Shown here: positions 35,215 to 44,641 of the stretch, in pieces
Layout of the letters: every line of letters starts with the position of its first letter
How positions within the stretch are numbered: position 1 is the first letter of the stretch
The notes under the pieces: generated by a model
The model's database searches: none
Told to the model about the DNA's origin: nothing
What the model saw: only the letters and a program-made list of their open reading frames with translations
Origin: Corynebacterium sp.
Lineage (GTDB): Bacteria > Actinomycetota > Actinomycetes > Mycobacteriales > Mycobacteriaceae
DNA length: 64,000 nucleotides
Assembly: GCF_030532715.1 (NCBI RefSeq)
Contig: NZ_JAUNKO010000003.1
Location: 186,001-250,000 of the forward strand
Direction: 5' to 3'
Position numbers and translations under genes: made by a program

Positions 35215-37596
35215 ATGGATAACAAGAAATTGCTGAAGTACGGCGGTATCGCTGCCGTGGTCCTTATGACCCTGTTCGCAATTACTGTGCTTACTGATGA
35301 TTCGCGGAGTTTCCTGCGCGTGGATACTTCCGTTGCTATTCAGCAGCTGGAGATCAAAAACGTAGAGGAAGCTAAGATCGAGGATCGCGAACAGCGGCTT
35401 CGATTAAAGCTGAAAAAGGAAATTACGGTCGATGAGCGCGACGGTGTCAAAGAGATCATCGCGGATTATCCTGCGCGCACCGCCCCCGTTATTTTCGATA
35501 AGGTCGCCGCTGCCGGCGCCACCAAGTACACCACCTCGGTGACGCGGGAGGGGTTCTTCTATACGCTGATCACCACCATGCTGCCCATCCTTATTATTTT
35601 CGGGCTCATGATGTGGGTGTTCAGCCGTATTCAGGGTGGCGGCATGAGCATGTTTGGGTTCGGAGGTTCGCGTGCCAAGGAACTCACCAAGGACATGCCC
35701 ACGAATACATTTGCGGATGTCGCGGGCGCGGACGAAGCCGTCGATGAGTTGCACGAAATCAAGGATTTCTTGCAAGATCCAGCTCGCTACGAAGCTCTCG
35801 GGGCGAAGATCCCGCGCGGCGTGTTGCTGTACGGACCTCCTGGCACCGGTAAAACGTTGCTTGCGCGCGCTGTCGCGGGCGAGGCGGGCGTGCCGTTCTA
35901 TTCGATTTCCGGTTCGGATTTCGTGGAAATGTTCGTCGGTGTTGGCGCTTCCCGTGTGCGTGATTTGTTTAAACAGGCGAAGGAAAACAGCCCGTGCATT
36001 ATCTTCGTGGACGAGATTGACGCGGTCGGCCGCCAGCGTGGCTCCGGGATGGGCGGCGGCCACGATGAGCGTGAGCAGACCCTGAACCAGTTGCTTGTGG
36101 AAATGGATGGTTTCGGCGACCGCCAAGGCGTGATTTTGATTGCGGCCACCAACCGTCCCGATATCCTCGACCAGGCGTTGTTGCGCCCGGGCCGGTTCGA
36201 CCGCCAGATTCCGGTGTCGAACCCGGATTTGAAGGGGCGGGAGCAGATCCTGGAGGTCCACGCCAAGGGTAAGCCGTTTGCCAAGGACGCTGATTTGCAC
36301 GCGTTGGCGAAGCGCACCGCGGGCATGTCCGGTGCAGATTTGGCGAACGTGCTGAATGAGGCCGCGTTGCTTACCGCACGTATTGGCGGCACGGTGATTA
36401 CGGCGGATGCGCTCGAAGAGGCGACGGACCGGGTGATCGGCGGCCCGCGCCGTAGCAGCAAGGTAATTTCGGAGAAGGAAAAGAAGGTTACCGCCTACCA
36501 TGAGGGCGGGCATACCCTTGCCGCGTGGGCGATGAAAGACATTGAGCGCGTGTACAAGGTGACTATCCTTGCTCGTGGCCGCACCGGTGGTTTCGCCATG
36601 ACTGCGGACGAAGACGATAAGGGCATGTACAACCGCGCGGAGTTGTTTGCTCGCATTGTGTTCGCCATGGGCGGTCGCGCGGCGGAGGAACTGGTGTTTG
36701 GCGAGCCGACGACCGGTGCTTCCAACGACATTGAGCAGGCCACCAAGATTGCCCGCGCCATGGTGACGGAATACGGTATGTCGCCGAGCATCGGCACCGT
36801 GAAATACGGTGAGGAGCAAGGTAGCCCGTTTGGGCATATGCCGGGCATGGGCGAGCGCATCGAGTACTCCCAGACGGTCGCGGCATCGATCGATGACCAG
36901 GTCCGCCACGTGGTCACCCTCGCGCACCAAGAGGCGTACGACATCCTGCGCGCGAACCGCGACGTGCTGGATAAACTCGCCGAAAAGTTGCTCGAAAAGG
37001 AAACCTTACGACGCCCCGACCTTGAGGCTCTGTTTGAAGGCATCGAGCGGCGCGAACGCTTGGAAGTGTTCCCTGGTGAGAATGAATGGTTCCCCGGCCA
37101 GAAGGACCGCGAGCCGGTGAAAACTCCCACGGAGTTGGCCATTGAACGCGGTGAGGAACCGCCCAAGAAGTTCAGCATCTTGGAGGCCAGCAAGGCCGCC
37201 CGCGAAAAGCGCCAAGCGGAATTAGCGCAGCGAAATCAGACTCAACAGCATCCGCGCGTTCCGATCGGTCCGGCGTTGCCGCCGCAGCACCCCAACGCCG
37301 AGGGCGGTCAACCACAGCAGCCGCCACAGCAGCGGACCTACGGTGGCAGCCAGCCGCCGTCGGATTGGGTGGTGCCCGGATGGCCACCCGCTCACGGCGC
37401 GCATCCGCAGCAACCTCAGCACCCACAGCAACCGGAGGGCCGTCACCCCGGTTCTCTGGGGTCCTACCAGCCAGCTCCGCAGCATCCCCAGCAACCTCCA
37501 CAGGCGCAGCAGCCGGAGGGGGAGATTGGGTTCCGGCTGCCGGAAAACGAGCAACCGGAACACCCTGAGACTCCCGAACGGAAAGACGAGAAGTAA
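35215..37596 (+). CDS. ftsH: ATP-dependent zinc metalloprotease FtsH
   Basis: 793 residues: an N-terminal membrane helix (about 7-26), a periplasmic domain, a second helix (about 121-140), and an AAA module with Walker A GPPGTGKT (207-214) and Walker [12 protein letters not shown]. The SRH region [20 protein letters not shown] follows, then the zinc motif HEGGH (429-433, Gly where Ala is usual). The last 170 residues are a Pro/Gln/His-rich low-complexity tail (repeats of QHPQQP), longer than in most FtsH and typical of corynebacteria. It degrades misfolded membrane proteins and some cytosolic regulators. The first gene of the folate operon follows without a gap. Confidence 0.97.
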   Translation: MDNKKLLKYGGIAAVVLMTLFAITVLTDDSRSFLRVDTSVAIQQLEIKNVEEAKIEDREQRLRLKLKKEITVDERDGVKEIIADYPARTAPVIFDKVAAAGATKYTTSVTREGFFYTLITTMLPILIIFGLMMWVFSRIQGGGMSMFGFGGSRAKELTKDMPTNTFADVAGADEAVDELHEIKDFLQDPARYEALGAKIPRGVLLYGPPGTGKTLLARAVAGEAGVPFYSISGSDFVEMFVGVGASRVRDLFKQAKENSPCIIFVDEIDAVGRQRGSGMGGGHDEREQTLNQLLVEMDGFGDRQGVILIAATNRPDILDQALLRPGRFDRQIPVSNPDLKGREQILEVHAKGKPFAKDADLHALAKRTAGMSGADLANVLNEAALLTARIGGTVITADALEEATDRVIGGPRRSSKVISEKEKKVTAYHEGGHTLAAWAMKDIERVYKVTILARGRTGGFAMTADEDDKGMYNRAELFARIVFAMGGRAAEELVFGEPTTGASNDIEQATKIARAMVTEYGMSPSIGTVKYGEEQGSPFGHMPGMGERIEYSQTVAASIDDQVRHVVTLAHQEAYDILRANRDVLDKLAEKLLEKETLRRPDLEALFEGIERRERLEVFPGENEWFPGQKDREPVKTPTELAIERGEEPPKKFSILEASKAAREKRQAELAQRNQTQQHPRVPIGPALPPQHPNAEGGQPQQPPQQRTYGGSQPPSDWVVPGWPPAHGAHPQQPQHPQQPEGRHPGSLGSYQPAPQHPQQPPQAQQPEGEIGFRLPENEQPEHPETPERKDEK

Positions 37597-38175
37597 ATGG
37601 TCGAAGCTAGTTTTGACCAAGCACGCGCCGAGGCCGCAGTGCGGGAATTGCTCTTTGCGGTCGGGGAGGACCCGGACCGGGAGGGGTTGAAAGAAACCCC
37701 GGCGCGGGTGGCGCGGGCTTATGCAGAGATGTTCGCGGGCTTGCGTTGCGACCCCGCCGAGGTGCTCCACAAGACGTTTTCGGAGAATCATCAGGAGCTT
37801 GTCCTCGTCCGCGATATACCTATTTATTCCACGTGTGAGCACCACCTCGTGCCGTTTTACGGCAAGGCACATATCGGTTATATTCCGGGCCCTTCTGGCC
37901 AGGTGACTGGGTTGTCCAAGCTGGCCCGTCTGGTGGATTTGTTTGCCAAACGTCCGCAGGTGCAGGAGCGGTTAACTTCCCAGGTTGCGGACGCGCTGGT
38001 GGATAAGCTCGGTGCCCAAGCGGTGATCGTGGTGATTGAGTGCGAGCACTTGTGCATGGCGATGCGCGGCATTCGGAAACCGGGCACCACCACGACCACG
38101 TCGGCGGTGCGTGGAGGGTTTCAACGGAACGCCGCGTCCCGCGCCGAGGTGTTGAGTTTGATTCGGGGGGCATGA
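37597..38175 (+). CDS. folE: GTP cyclohydrolase I
   Basis: 192 residues, ATG immediately after the ftsH stop. It has the zinc and substrate motifs [37 protein letters not shown] and [15 protein letters not shown]. It catalyses the first step of tetrahydrofolate synthesis, GTP to 7,8-dihydroneopterin triphosphate. It is translationally coupled to folP by ATGA. Confidence 0.97.
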   Translation: MVEASFDQARAEAAVRELLFAVGEDPDREGLKETPARVARAYAEMFAGLRCDPAEVLHKTFSENHQELVLVRDIPIYSTCEHHLVPFYGKAHIGYIPGPSGQVTGLSKLARLVDLFAKRPQVQERLTSQVADALVDKLGAQAVIVVIECEHLCMAMRGIRKPGTTTTTSAVRGGFQRNAASRAEVLSLIRGA

Positions 38176-38948
38176 TGCGCTGCCGGGTGATGGGGATTCT
38201 CAATGTCACGGCCGATTCGTTTTCGGATGGCGGCCGGTGGCTAGATCCGGAAGTTGCGGTGGCGCACGCCCGCGAGATGATGGTCCAGGGCGCAGATTTG
38301 ATTGATGTGGGCGGGGAATCCACCCGCCCGGGCGCGGTCCGGGTGCCGGCAGAGCTGGAGCAGCAGCGCGTGGTGCCGGTGATTCGGGCGTTGGCGGCGG
38401 AGGGTATCCCTACCAGCGTGGATACTATGCGGGCGAGCGTGGCGGAGGCAGCAGTGGCGGCCGGCGCCGAAATGATCAATGACGTTTCCGGTGGCCTCGC
38501 CGACCCGGACATGCTGCGCGTGATGGCGGATGCGCAGGTTGCGGCGTGTTTGATGCACTGGTCTACGGAGCGTTTTGGGGATGCGGCCGGCAGCGCCCAC
38601 CAGGGCAGTGATGTGGTGGCGGATGTGATGGCCCACCTGGCGGAGTTGGTGGGGCGCGCGGTGGGGGCGGGCGTCGATAAGCTGGTGCTGGATCCGGGGC
38701 TGGGTTTTGCGAAAACACCTGCGGATAACTGGGCGCTACTCCGGGCGTTGCCGAACATTGTTGCGATGGGGTACCCGGTGTTGGTGGGGGCGTCGCGCAA
38801 ACGCTTTCTCGATGGTTCGGATGCGGCAACTGCCGCGGTGAGTGCGCTGGCGGCCCAAGCGGGAGCGTGGGGTGTGCGCGTGCATGAAATTCCCGCGAAC
38901 CGTGCGGCCGTGGACGTCGCGTGGAAGTGGGGTGGTGGCGGTGGCTGA
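38172..38948 (+). CDS. folP: Dihydropteroate synthase
   Basis: 258 residues from ATG 38172, overlapping the folE stop (a second ATG follows directly). The pterin-binding signatures [15 protein letters not shown] and [13 protein letters not shown] and the loop [12 protein letters not shown] are all present. It joins para-aminobenzoate to the pterin and is the sulfonamide target. Confidence 0.97.
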   Translation: MMRCRVMGILNVTADSFSDGGRWLDPEVAVAHAREMMVQGADLIDVGGESTRPGAVRVPAELEQQRVVPVIRALAAEGIPTSVDTMRASVAEAAVAAGAEMINDVSGGLADPDMLRVMADAQVAACLMHWSTERFGDAAGSAHQGSDVVADVMAHLAELVGRAVGAGVDKLVLDPGLGFAKTPADNWALLRALPNIVAMGYPVLVGASRKRFLDGSDAATAAVSALAAQAGAWGVRVHEIPANRAAVDVAWKWGGGGG

Positions 38949-39288
38949 CCGTATCACGCTGACGGGCCTCGAGGCGTACGGCTACCACGGGGTGTTGCCG
39001 CACGAGCGGCGCGATGGACAATTGTTTGTCGTGGATGTCACGTGCTGGGTGCGGTTTCCGGAGACCGATGACCTCGCTGGCACGGTGAATTACGCCGAGA
39101 TTGCGGATATCGCCGTGGGCGTGGTGACGGGCCCGCCGCGTGATTTGATCGAAACTGTGGCCGCGGAAATCGCGGATACGGTGCGGGAGCGGTGGTCGGT
39201 GTTCGCCGTGGAGGTGACGGTGCATAAGCCGCAGGCGCCGATCCCGCACACGTTTGCAGACGTCTCGGTGACCGCGAGGAGAAGCTAA
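38941..39288 (+). CDS. folB: Dihydroneopterin aldolase
   Basis: 115 residues from a GTG at 38941 ([17 protein letters not shown]), overlapping folP by 8 bp; the family's N-terminus is well conserved here and supports this start. The active-site Glu lies in LEAYGYHG and the Lys in VTVHKPQAP. It converts dihydroneopterin to 6-hydroxymethyl-dihydropterin. The stop overlaps the folK start by one base. Confidence 0.94.
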   Translation: MADRITLTGLEAYGYHGVLPHERRDGQLFVVDVTCWVRFPETDDLAGTVNYAEIADIAVGVVTGPPRDLIETVAAEIADTVRERWSVFAVEVTVHKPQAPIPHTFADVSVTARRS

Positions 39289-39773
39289 TGCGCGCTGTGC
39301 TTTCTATAGGGTCGAACCTGGGCGAACGCGCGGACTATCTCCGCGGGGTGGTCGCCGGTTTTGGCGAGGAGGTGGTGGCTGTGTCCCCGCTGTATTCCAC
39401 GCCGCCGTGGGGTGGGGTTGTTCAGGAGGATTTCCTCAACGCCGTGCTCGTGTTGGAAACCGCTCGTACACCCTTGCAATTGTTGCGCGCGGGCCAGGCG
39501 CTCGAGGCAGCCGCTTGTCGACGCCGCGACACCCGCTGGGGTCCCCGCACCCTCGACGTGGACGTGATCACCTGCGTGGTGGATGGTTCGGAGGTGCGTA
39601 TGGATTCGGAGGAGTTGATGCTGCCGCATCCGCGGGCCGCGGAGCGCGCGTTTGTGTTAGTGCCGTGGCTTGCGGTGGAGCCGGATGCCGTGTTGGGTGG
39701 ATACTCAGTGGCGGACTTCGTTGCCGCCGTGGATACCGCCGGGATCACCATGGTGGCTAAGGAGTGGGTATGA
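39288..39773 (+). CDS. folK: 6-hydroxymethyl-7,8-dihydropterin pyrophosphokinase
   Basis: 161 residues starting [18 protein letters not shown]. The HPPK signature RWGPRTLDVDVI and the substrate loop LPHPRAAERAFVLVPW are present. It activates the pterin for FolP with ATP. The gene is coupled to the downstream membrane protein by ATGA. Confidence 0.95.
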   Translation: MRAVLSIGSNLGERADYLRGVVAGFGEEVVAVSPLYSTPPWGGVVQEDFLNAVLVLETARTPLQLLRAGQALEAAACRRRDTRWGPRTLDVDVITCVVDGSEVRMDSEELMLPHPRAAERAFVLVPWLAVEPDAVLGGYSVADFVAAVDTAGITMVAKEWV

Positions 39774-40237
39774 CACAGACACGCGTGTCGCATCTTTTTG
39801 CCGTCGGTTTTTTTGTGGCCGGTGTGGCCGGAATCTTAACGTGGCGCTTTTACGATGAGCTGTTTGCTATCCCCGTCACAGTGTCTATAACCCTTTGGCT
39901 TATGACGATTCTTTGCGTGGTGTTGGCATGGAAGATTCGCGGCCACATTCAGGGGGGCACAATTGGTTTTGGCAGCACTCAATTGGACCCTTTACGTGCG
40001 GCGATGTGGTTTGCCATTGGGCGTGCCTCGGCGTGGACTGGCGCGGTGGTTGGTGGCGCTTATTTCGGTCTTGCTAGCTATGTGGTTCCGAACGCGGGGC
40101 AGCTGTTGGCGGCCAGTGAGGACCTCACCGGCGTCTTAGCTAGCCTTTTGGGTGGCATAAGTTTATCTGCAGCCGGCGTGTATTTGGAACGCGCCTGTAC
40201 TCTTCCACCTCCCACAGATGCGGAATCCATTGGCTAA
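39770..40237 (+). CDS. DUF3180-type membrane protein
   Basis: 155 residues from the ATG at 39770 overlapping the folK stop. Four hydrophobic segments (about 8-26, 33-52, 83-104, 117-138) and the conserved LDPLRAAMWFAIGRASAWTG between the second and third match the DUF3180 family. That family follows folK throughout actinobacteria. The function is unknown; conserved linkage suggests a role tied to folate or to the neighbouring cell-envelope genes. Confidence 0.85.
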   Translation: MTQTRVSHLFAVGFFVAGVAGILTWRFYDELFAIPVTVSITLWLMTILCVVLAWKIRGHIQGGTIGFGSTQLDPLRAAMWFAIGRASAWTGAVVGGAYFGLASYVVPNAGQLLAASEDLTGVLASLLGGISLSAAGVYLERACTLPPPTDAESIG

Positions 40238-40248
40238 AGTTGGTACCC

Positions 40249-41424
40249 ATGAGCACCAGAGACGTACCAGGGACCAAGCCGAAGCGGGGAATCGACCTCG
40301 GCCAAATACTCATGGGCGCAATGGTGGCCTTAGCCCTTCTCACAGGTGTGATTGGGCTATTTTCGGGCAGCGCTAATGCCCTGAAACTGGCCATGCTTAT
40401 CGCATTGTGGGCTTGTGTCGTCGCAGGATTCCTTGTTGCAACCAAACGCAAACAATATGATGAAGACCTATTAAAAAACCAGCGCAGCCTCGATGCCGAT
40501 CGGCTGAGAGCGCAGCAAGATTATCAGCGTCAGCTCAATGAGCAGCGCGATGAAACCCTCGACAATATCCGCACTCAATTGGACGCAATGCGTAATCAAT
40601 TGGAGGAATTGTCGGGCGCAATGTTGGCGTACGAGCCAGCGGCGTTAAAGGCGGAAGCGCGCAGGTTGTCTGCAATTGAGCTGGAGAGTTCTCAGGGTGG
40701 CGCGAGTTTGTCCAAAGAAGCCGAGGCGCTCATTCCGGTGGTTCCGGAACCGGTGGAAGTGGACGTGGAGGACTCGTTTATTAGCGAACCATTGGCCAAA
40801 AAGCCGGAATATTTGGCGCAACCTTTTGCGAAGCCGGCCGCTGGCCCAACAGTCACCTCGGGCGCTACGGCAGCGCCGCGGTTCAACTCGGGGGCGTTTT
40901 CTTCCACCCGTTGGGATGCGGGTGGCATAGAAAAGAACACCCCGCAGCCGGAGGCGCGGCACGCGACGGAATCCCCGTTCCGTCCGGAGCCGGGGGCCCA
41001 GGCTCGCCCGCAACCGCAGGCCCCGCGAGTGCAGCAGGTGCGCCCCGATATGCGCACGCAGGCGCCGCAGGCACCGAAGCCGAAGCCCCAGCCGCAACCG
41101 GCTGCCGCTGCCGTACCCACTGAAGACGATTCATTGTTGCGTTCGAGGCGCCGTTCGGCCTTTTGGCCGGAGCCGGAAAAGCCGAGCCCGCGCCCTGCTC
41201 CCGCCGCGCCGAAACCGCAGCCGAAGCCCGAGCCGGCCCGCCCGGCGGCGGCCACGCATCGCAGCGCACCCCCAGAGCCACCGAAGCGGCCCGCGCCGGA
41301 ACCGGTGGTGCAGCCGGTGTCGCACGCGGCGGCGCAACCCCGCGCTCGCGGTGGTCGCAGGCGGCGTGATGAACATCAGCAGGGCGTGTCCGTGGCGGAT
41401 TTGTTGAAGAACCTGAAACAATGA
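40249..41424 (+). CDS. Membrane protein with coiled coil and long Pro/Gln-rich tail (DUF6779-like)
   Basis: 391 residues from ATG 40249. Two membrane helices near the N-terminus (about 22-41 and 46-64) are followed by a charged coiled coil (residues about 68-130; DADRLRAQQDYQRQLNEQRD). Then comes a long disordered tail rich in Pro, Gln and Ala (PQPQAPRVQQVRP, PKPQPQPAAA). It ends with a short conserved-looking GGRRRRDEHQQGVSVADLL. Such a protein sits at this place in corynebacterial folate operons; its role is unknown. The ATG overlaps nothing, but the downstream stop is coupled to the next gene. Confidence 0.75.
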   Translation: MSTRDVPGTKPKRGIDLGQILMGAMVALALLTGVIGLFSGSANALKLAMLIALWACVVAGFLVATKRKQYDEDLLKNQRSLDADRLRAQQDYQRQLNEQRDETLDNIRTQLDAMRNQLEELSGAMLAYEPAALKAEARRLSAIELESSQGGASLSKEAEALIPVVPEPVEVDVEDSFISEPLAKKPEYLAQPFAKPAAGPTVTSGATAAPRFNSGAFSSTRWDAGGIEKNTPQPEARHATESPFRPEPGAQARPQPQAPRVQQVRPDMRTQAPQAPKPKPQPQPAAAAVPTEDDSLLRSRRRSAFWPEPEKPSPRPAPAAPKPQPKPEPARPAAATHRSAPPEPPKRPAPEPVVQPVSHAAAQPRARGGRRRRDEHQQGVSVADLLKNLKQ

Positions 41425-41897
41425 CGCATCACCCGCCGCGAATGCGCATCCTTGTCCTTGGTTCCGACCGTGAATTGGAGGCGCGCTTGTGGGAGGCGGG
41501 TCACCGGGTGACGCACGCTCGGGAGGATGCACGCGAGGTGGACATGGTGCTCATCGCCGAGTCCACCGACACTGCTGTGTTCGATGCGGTGGCTACGCTG
41601 CCTCAATTGCGCGGGAAAATACTTGCTCATACGTGCCCGGGCCTGCCGCCGGTGCCGGCTCCGGGCGTGGTCAGCGTGGCGTTTTCGCGTATTCATCCCC
41701 GGGCGGACGTGTGGGCAATCGCGGTGAGCGATGAGCTGGGCGCCACCCTCTGCGAACTCTTGTTCCGGGAACTACACTACCTTTTCGTGGGCGCTGAATA
41801 CCGCGATCGCCTAGCTGCCGCCTATCAGGCGTTGCTGCAGGTCGCTGAGCTGCCCGAAGATGTTTTGTTGTCCCTGGTTCGGAGTATCCAACAATGA
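41421..41897 (+). CDS. Short Rossmann-like protein of the folK-panC operon (possible shortened DUF2520)
   Basis: 158 residues, starting ATGA-coupled to the preceding gene. The N-terminus MRILVLGSDRELEARLWEAG looks like the first beta-alpha-beta of a Rossmann fold but lacks the full GxGxxG. A GCG- or AHTCPG-like loop in the middle (KILAHTCPGLPPVP) and a helical C-terminus (RDRLAAAYQALLQVA) recall DUF2520/PanG-like proteins found next to panC in related genomes. Those are usually 220-300 residues, so this one is short and perhaps eroded. Together with the degenerate PanC downstream it suggests decay of a pantothenate unit. Product not certain. Confidence 0.6.
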   Translation: MTHHPPRMRILVLGSDRELEARLWEAGHRVTHAREDAREVDMVLIAESTDTAVFDAVATLPQLRGKILAHTCPGLPPVPAPGVVSVAFSRIHPRADVWAIAVSDELGATLCELLFRELHYLFVGAEYRDRLAAAYQALLQVAELPEDVLLSLVRSIQQ

Positions 41898-42682
41898 CTT
41901 TTACCCCGCGCAGCGCAACGGTTTTCAGCGAGGTCGCTTCTGTGCGGCCCGTGGTGCGCGCCTTCCGTAAGCTTGGCAAACCCGTGGTCCTTGTCCCCGT
42001 CGACGGGGGTGTCGACGCCGCCGATTTGTACCGCTTGCGCCAAGCCCAACGCGTACCCGGTGCGCTCACTGTCGTGTCGCTGCGTGAGGTTGCTGCGGCT
42101 GCGGAGTTGCGGGAGTCGGGCGCGGACGTGGTGCTGGCGCTTGATGAGCCTACGTTCTACCCGCACGGGAGCCGCACCCTGGTCGGGGCGGATTCAGCGG
42201 CGCTGTCCCATGGGTTGACCTCGTTGCTGAAGCTGATCAATATCACCGCGCCCACCGACGTTTTCTTAAGCGAAAAAGATTACGAATTTTTGCGGGCCGC
42301 GCAACACATGGTCACTGACTTTAATTTGGATGTTCGCCTGCATGCAGTGCCCATTGTGCGGGAGCCGGACGGCCTCGCAGTGGATGCGCGTAATCGAGAG
42401 CTCAGCCCTGCGGGTAGGGAAGCGGCGCTTGCGCTTTCCGCGGCGCTCGCCGCCGGCGCTCATGCGGCACACGCGGGTGCGGACGCAGTGCTTGCTGCGG
42501 CCCGAGCGGTACTCGCTGCTGCCCCCGAAGTGCAAGTCGAATCTCTGCACGTTTCAGGGAGTGGCCCTGAGGATGCTCGGCTGCATATCAGTGCGGTGGT
42601 GGAGGGGATTACGCTCACGGATCACGCCGGCATTCTGGTGGGCGTGAGTAAATCGTCGCTCGGGGAGCAGGCTGGCGTCTAG
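41894..42682 (+). CDS. panC: Degenerate pantoate-beta-alanine ligase (PanC-like pseudoenzyme)
   Basis: 262 residues, ATGA-coupled to the upstream gene. It is clearly related to PanC: FLSEKDYEFLRAAQHMVTDF, DVRLHAVPIVREPDGLAV and AALALSAALAAGAHAA align with the M. tuberculosis enzyme. The adenylation motif TMGALHEGH is replaced by PVDGGVDAAD, the FVNPMQFG pantoate-binding stretch and the HFxGV loop are deleted, and the KMSKS-like SSRN has become DARN. The frame is intact and codon use normal, so the protein is made but should not ligate pantoate and beta-alanine. It may have a new role or be decaying. Confidence 0.8.
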   Translation: MTFTPRSATVFSEVASVRPVVRAFRKLGKPVVLVPVDGGVDAADLYRLRQAQRVPGALTVVSLREVAAAAELRESGADVVLALDEPTFYPHGSRTLVGADSAALSHGLTSLLKLINITAPTDVFLSEKDYEFLRAAQHMVTDFNLDVRLHAVPIVREPDGLAVDARNRELSPAGREAALALSAALAAGAHAAHAGADAVLAAARAVLAAAPEVQVESLHVSGSGPEDARLHISAVVEGITLTDHAGILVGVSKSSLGEQAGV

Positions 42683-42806
42683 CGCTAACGCTGCCGCTGG
42701 TATCCGGGCTGTTTGCACCCCCGCATGGGTTAAGCTTTGTGGGCTGGCGCTTCGTTGGGCCCAGCTGAGAGTACTCGGCGTTTCCATCGGACTAAAAGGT
42801 GAACGC

Positions 42807-42820
42807 AAAATACATGTTTT
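42807..42820. promoter_or_regulatory. Candidate NsrR operator
   Basis: AAAATACATGTTTT lies 10 bp before the nsrR start: AAAA and TTTT arms around ACATGT, imperfectly palindromic. NsrR sites in other bacteria are AT-rich palindromes of this kind. It would allow NO-responsive autoregulation of the nsrR-hmp operon. Confidence 0.4.
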
Positions 42821-42830
42821 GGGTAGGGTG

Positions 42831-43277
42831 ATGAATGTGCATTTGACGCGGTTTTCTGACCTCGGCATGAGGTTGGTAATGCGGTTAGGTATCGCGGACG
42901 AAGAGGAACGCCTCACGGTGTCCAAATTGGCTGCCGATATCCAGGCGTCAGAGGCACATGTGGCAAAAATCGTGGCGCGATTAGTGGAGTTGGGCGTGGC
43001 TCGGAGCGTGCGCGGCCGTATCGGCGGCGTCTATATTTGCGACGAGGCGTACCCCATGGGTGTCGGCGATCTCATTCGCAAGCTCGAAGGCGACGAAGAG
43101 CTGGTGGATTGCATATCCGAACGCCCGTGCCCATTTGTCCGTTACGACTGTTTGCTGCGCTACAAACTCGCCGATGCGAAGGAAGCGTTTTACCGGTCCT
43201 TAAATTCGATCACCCTCGAGGACCTGCTGACGGATGCTCGCGCGCGTTACCCTGTTGAATTTGTACTCAAGGAGTAG
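42831..43277 (+). CDS. nsrR: Rrf2-family NO-responsive regulator (NsrR-like)
   Basis: 148 residues from the ATG at 42831 (a GTG two codons on, giving VHLTRFSD, is also possible). An N-terminal winged helix (LTVSKLAADIQASEAHVAKIVARL) is followed by three Cys, C-x5-C-x6-C (CISERPCPFVRYDC), that can hold an iron-sulfur cluster. Rrf2 proteins with this pattern include NsrR, whose cluster is destroyed by nitric oxide, releasing target promoters. The pairing with hmp 9 bp downstream supports NsrR over IscR or RirA. Confidence 0.85.
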   Translation: MNVHLTRFSDLGMRLVMRLGIADEEERLTVSKLAADIQASEAHVAKIVARLVELGVARSVRGRIGGVYICDEAYPMGVGDLIRKLEGDEELVDCISERPCPFVRYDCLLRYKLADAKEAFYRSLNSITLEDLLTDARARYPVEFVLKE

Positions 43278-43286
43278 ACGCTACCC

Positions 43287-44441
43287 ATGTACGTGACACA
43301 CCAGCCCAACACCCGCCTGCGCGAATTGTCCCCGGAGCACGCGGAGGTGGTGCGCGCAACCTTGCCGGCGATTGGCGCGCACATCAACGAGATCACACCA
43401 TTGTTCTATAAGAAGATGTTTGCCGCGCACCCCGAGCTCATTGCAGACACCTTCAACCGGGGCAACCAGCAGCAGGGGGAGCAGCAGAAGGCGCTCGCGG
43501 CGTCGATAGCCGTGTTTGCTTCGATGCTCGTGGACCCAGAGGCGCCGGACCCGGTGGAAATGCTGTCGCGCATCGGGCACAAACACGCGTCGCTGGGCAT
43601 TACCCCAGAGCAATACCCCATCGTGCACGAACATCTATTCGCGGCCATTGTGGAGGTGCTGGGCAGCGCGGTCACGCCCGAGGTCGCCGCTGCGTGGGAC
43701 GCCGTGTACTGGCTGATGGCAGACGTGCTCATCGAGTACGAAAAGGACTTGTACGAGTCCGCAGGAGTTGCGGCGGGTGACGTGTTCCGCAAGGCCAAGC
43801 TCGCGGCGCGGGAAGACCTCACCGACACTGTCACCGTGTATGAACTGGTGGGCGACGATTTGCCCGCAGGTTTGCCGGGGCAATACACCTCCGTCGGCGT
43901 GGTGCTTGACGACGGCGCGCGCCAGCTGCGGCAATACTCGCTGGTCAGTGCAGACAAAGGCACGTGGCGGATCGTGGTGCAGCGCGATGGGGAGGTGTCC
44001 AGCTTCCTGCGGGATCGGTTAAACCTTGGCGATGAAGTGGATGTCACCCTGCCCGCGGGCGAACTCGTGCTCGATGATGGGGATGCGCCCGTGGTGTTGA
44101 TTTCTCAGGGCATTGGATCCACCCCCATGGTGGGCATGCTGTCGGCGGTATCGCCGGAGCGCCACGTTACCGTGCTGCACGCGGATGAATCCGAGGCGAC
44201 ACACGCGCAGCGTGCCCAGATGGAAGCGCTTGTGGCCAAGTTGCCAAACGCCACCTTCGAGGCGTTCTATCGTGCCGATGGGCGGCGCCTCGAGGTGGCG
44301 GGCAGGATCCCCGAGGGTGCGCAGGTTTACCTGTGCGGCGGGACCAACTTCCTACAAAATATCCGCGAACAGCTCAATTCCGAGAAGCCGGGGCAAGTGC
44401 ACTACGAGCTGTTCTCCCCGAACGATTGGCTGGTTAGCTAG
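43287..44441 (+). CDS. hmp: Flavohemoglobin (nitric oxide dioxygenase)
   Basis: 384 residues. An N-terminal globin domain (1-140) has the proximal-His stretch [10 protein letters not shown] and the LFYKKMF helix. A ferredoxin-reductase FAD domain follows with RQYSLVSA (Arg-x-Tyr-Ser), and then an NAD domain with [14 protein letters not shown]. The enzyme oxidises NO to nitrate with O2 and NAD(P)H in the cytosol. It is directly downstream of nsrR with an AAGGAG box, and its 3' end overlaps the convergent ribbon-helix-helix gene by 8 bp. Confidence 0.96.
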   Translation: MYVTHQPNTRLRELSPEHAEVVRATLPAIGAHINEITPLFYKKMFAAHPELIADTFNRGNQQQGEQQKALAASIAVFASMLVDPEAPDPVEMLSRIGHKHASLGITPEQYPIVHEHLFAAIVEVLGSAVTPEVAAAWDAVYWLMADVLIEYEKDLYESAGVAAGDVFRKAKLAAREDLTDTVTVYELVGDDLPAGLPGQYTSVGVVLDDGARQLRQYSLVSADKGTWRIVVQRDGEVSSFLRDRLNLGDEVDVTLPAGELVLDDGDAPVVLISQGIGSTPMVGMLSAVSPERHVTVLHADESEATHAQRAQMEALVAKLPNATFEAFYRADGRRLEVAGRIPEGAQVYLCGGTNFLQNIREQLNSEKPGQVHYELFSPNDWLVS

Positions 44442-44637
44442 TCGATTCGCGCTTCGGGGGGCGCCCGCGGCGTGGGATATCGCCGGTGTGCTTCGGTAGC
44501 CGGCCGGCGCGCCGCAGGCTATCGCGCAGCATTGTTTCAATCTGCGCATTGACGCTTCGGAGATCCTCGGCCGCCCAGCGCGCGATTGCGTCGTAGACGG
44601 CAGGATCAATCCGAAGTGGAACATTCTTGCGGGCCAT
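44434..44637 (-). CDS. Arc-type ribbon-helix-helix protein linked to SPFH
   Basis: 67 residues ([21 protein letters not shown]...). The short strand KNVPLRI followed by two helices ([34 protein letters not shown]) is a ribbon-helix-helix DNA-binding fold of the Arc/HicB kind; a basic tail (RRGRPPKR) follows, with an AT-hook-like RGRPPK. It lies 4 bp downstream of the SPFH gene. The same pairing, in which a small RHH protein follows an SPFH gene, is known to me from streptomycetes. It is probably the autoregulator of this two-gene operon. Confidence 0.82.
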   Translation of the reverse strand: MARKNVPLRIDPAVYDAIARWAAEDLRSVNAQIETMLRDSLRRAGRLPKHTGDIPRRGRPPKRESTS

Positions 44638-44641
44638 TGCC

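Noticed and set aside
35404..36930. 508-codon minus-strand frame opposite ftsH
   Set aside because: Antisense shadow of the AAA/protease domain; no recognisable motifs or ribosome site.
42750..42800. GCTGAGA resembling a TPP riboswitch core upstream of nsrR
   Set aside because: The remaining conserved TPP elements are missing and the downstream genes are not thiamine genes.
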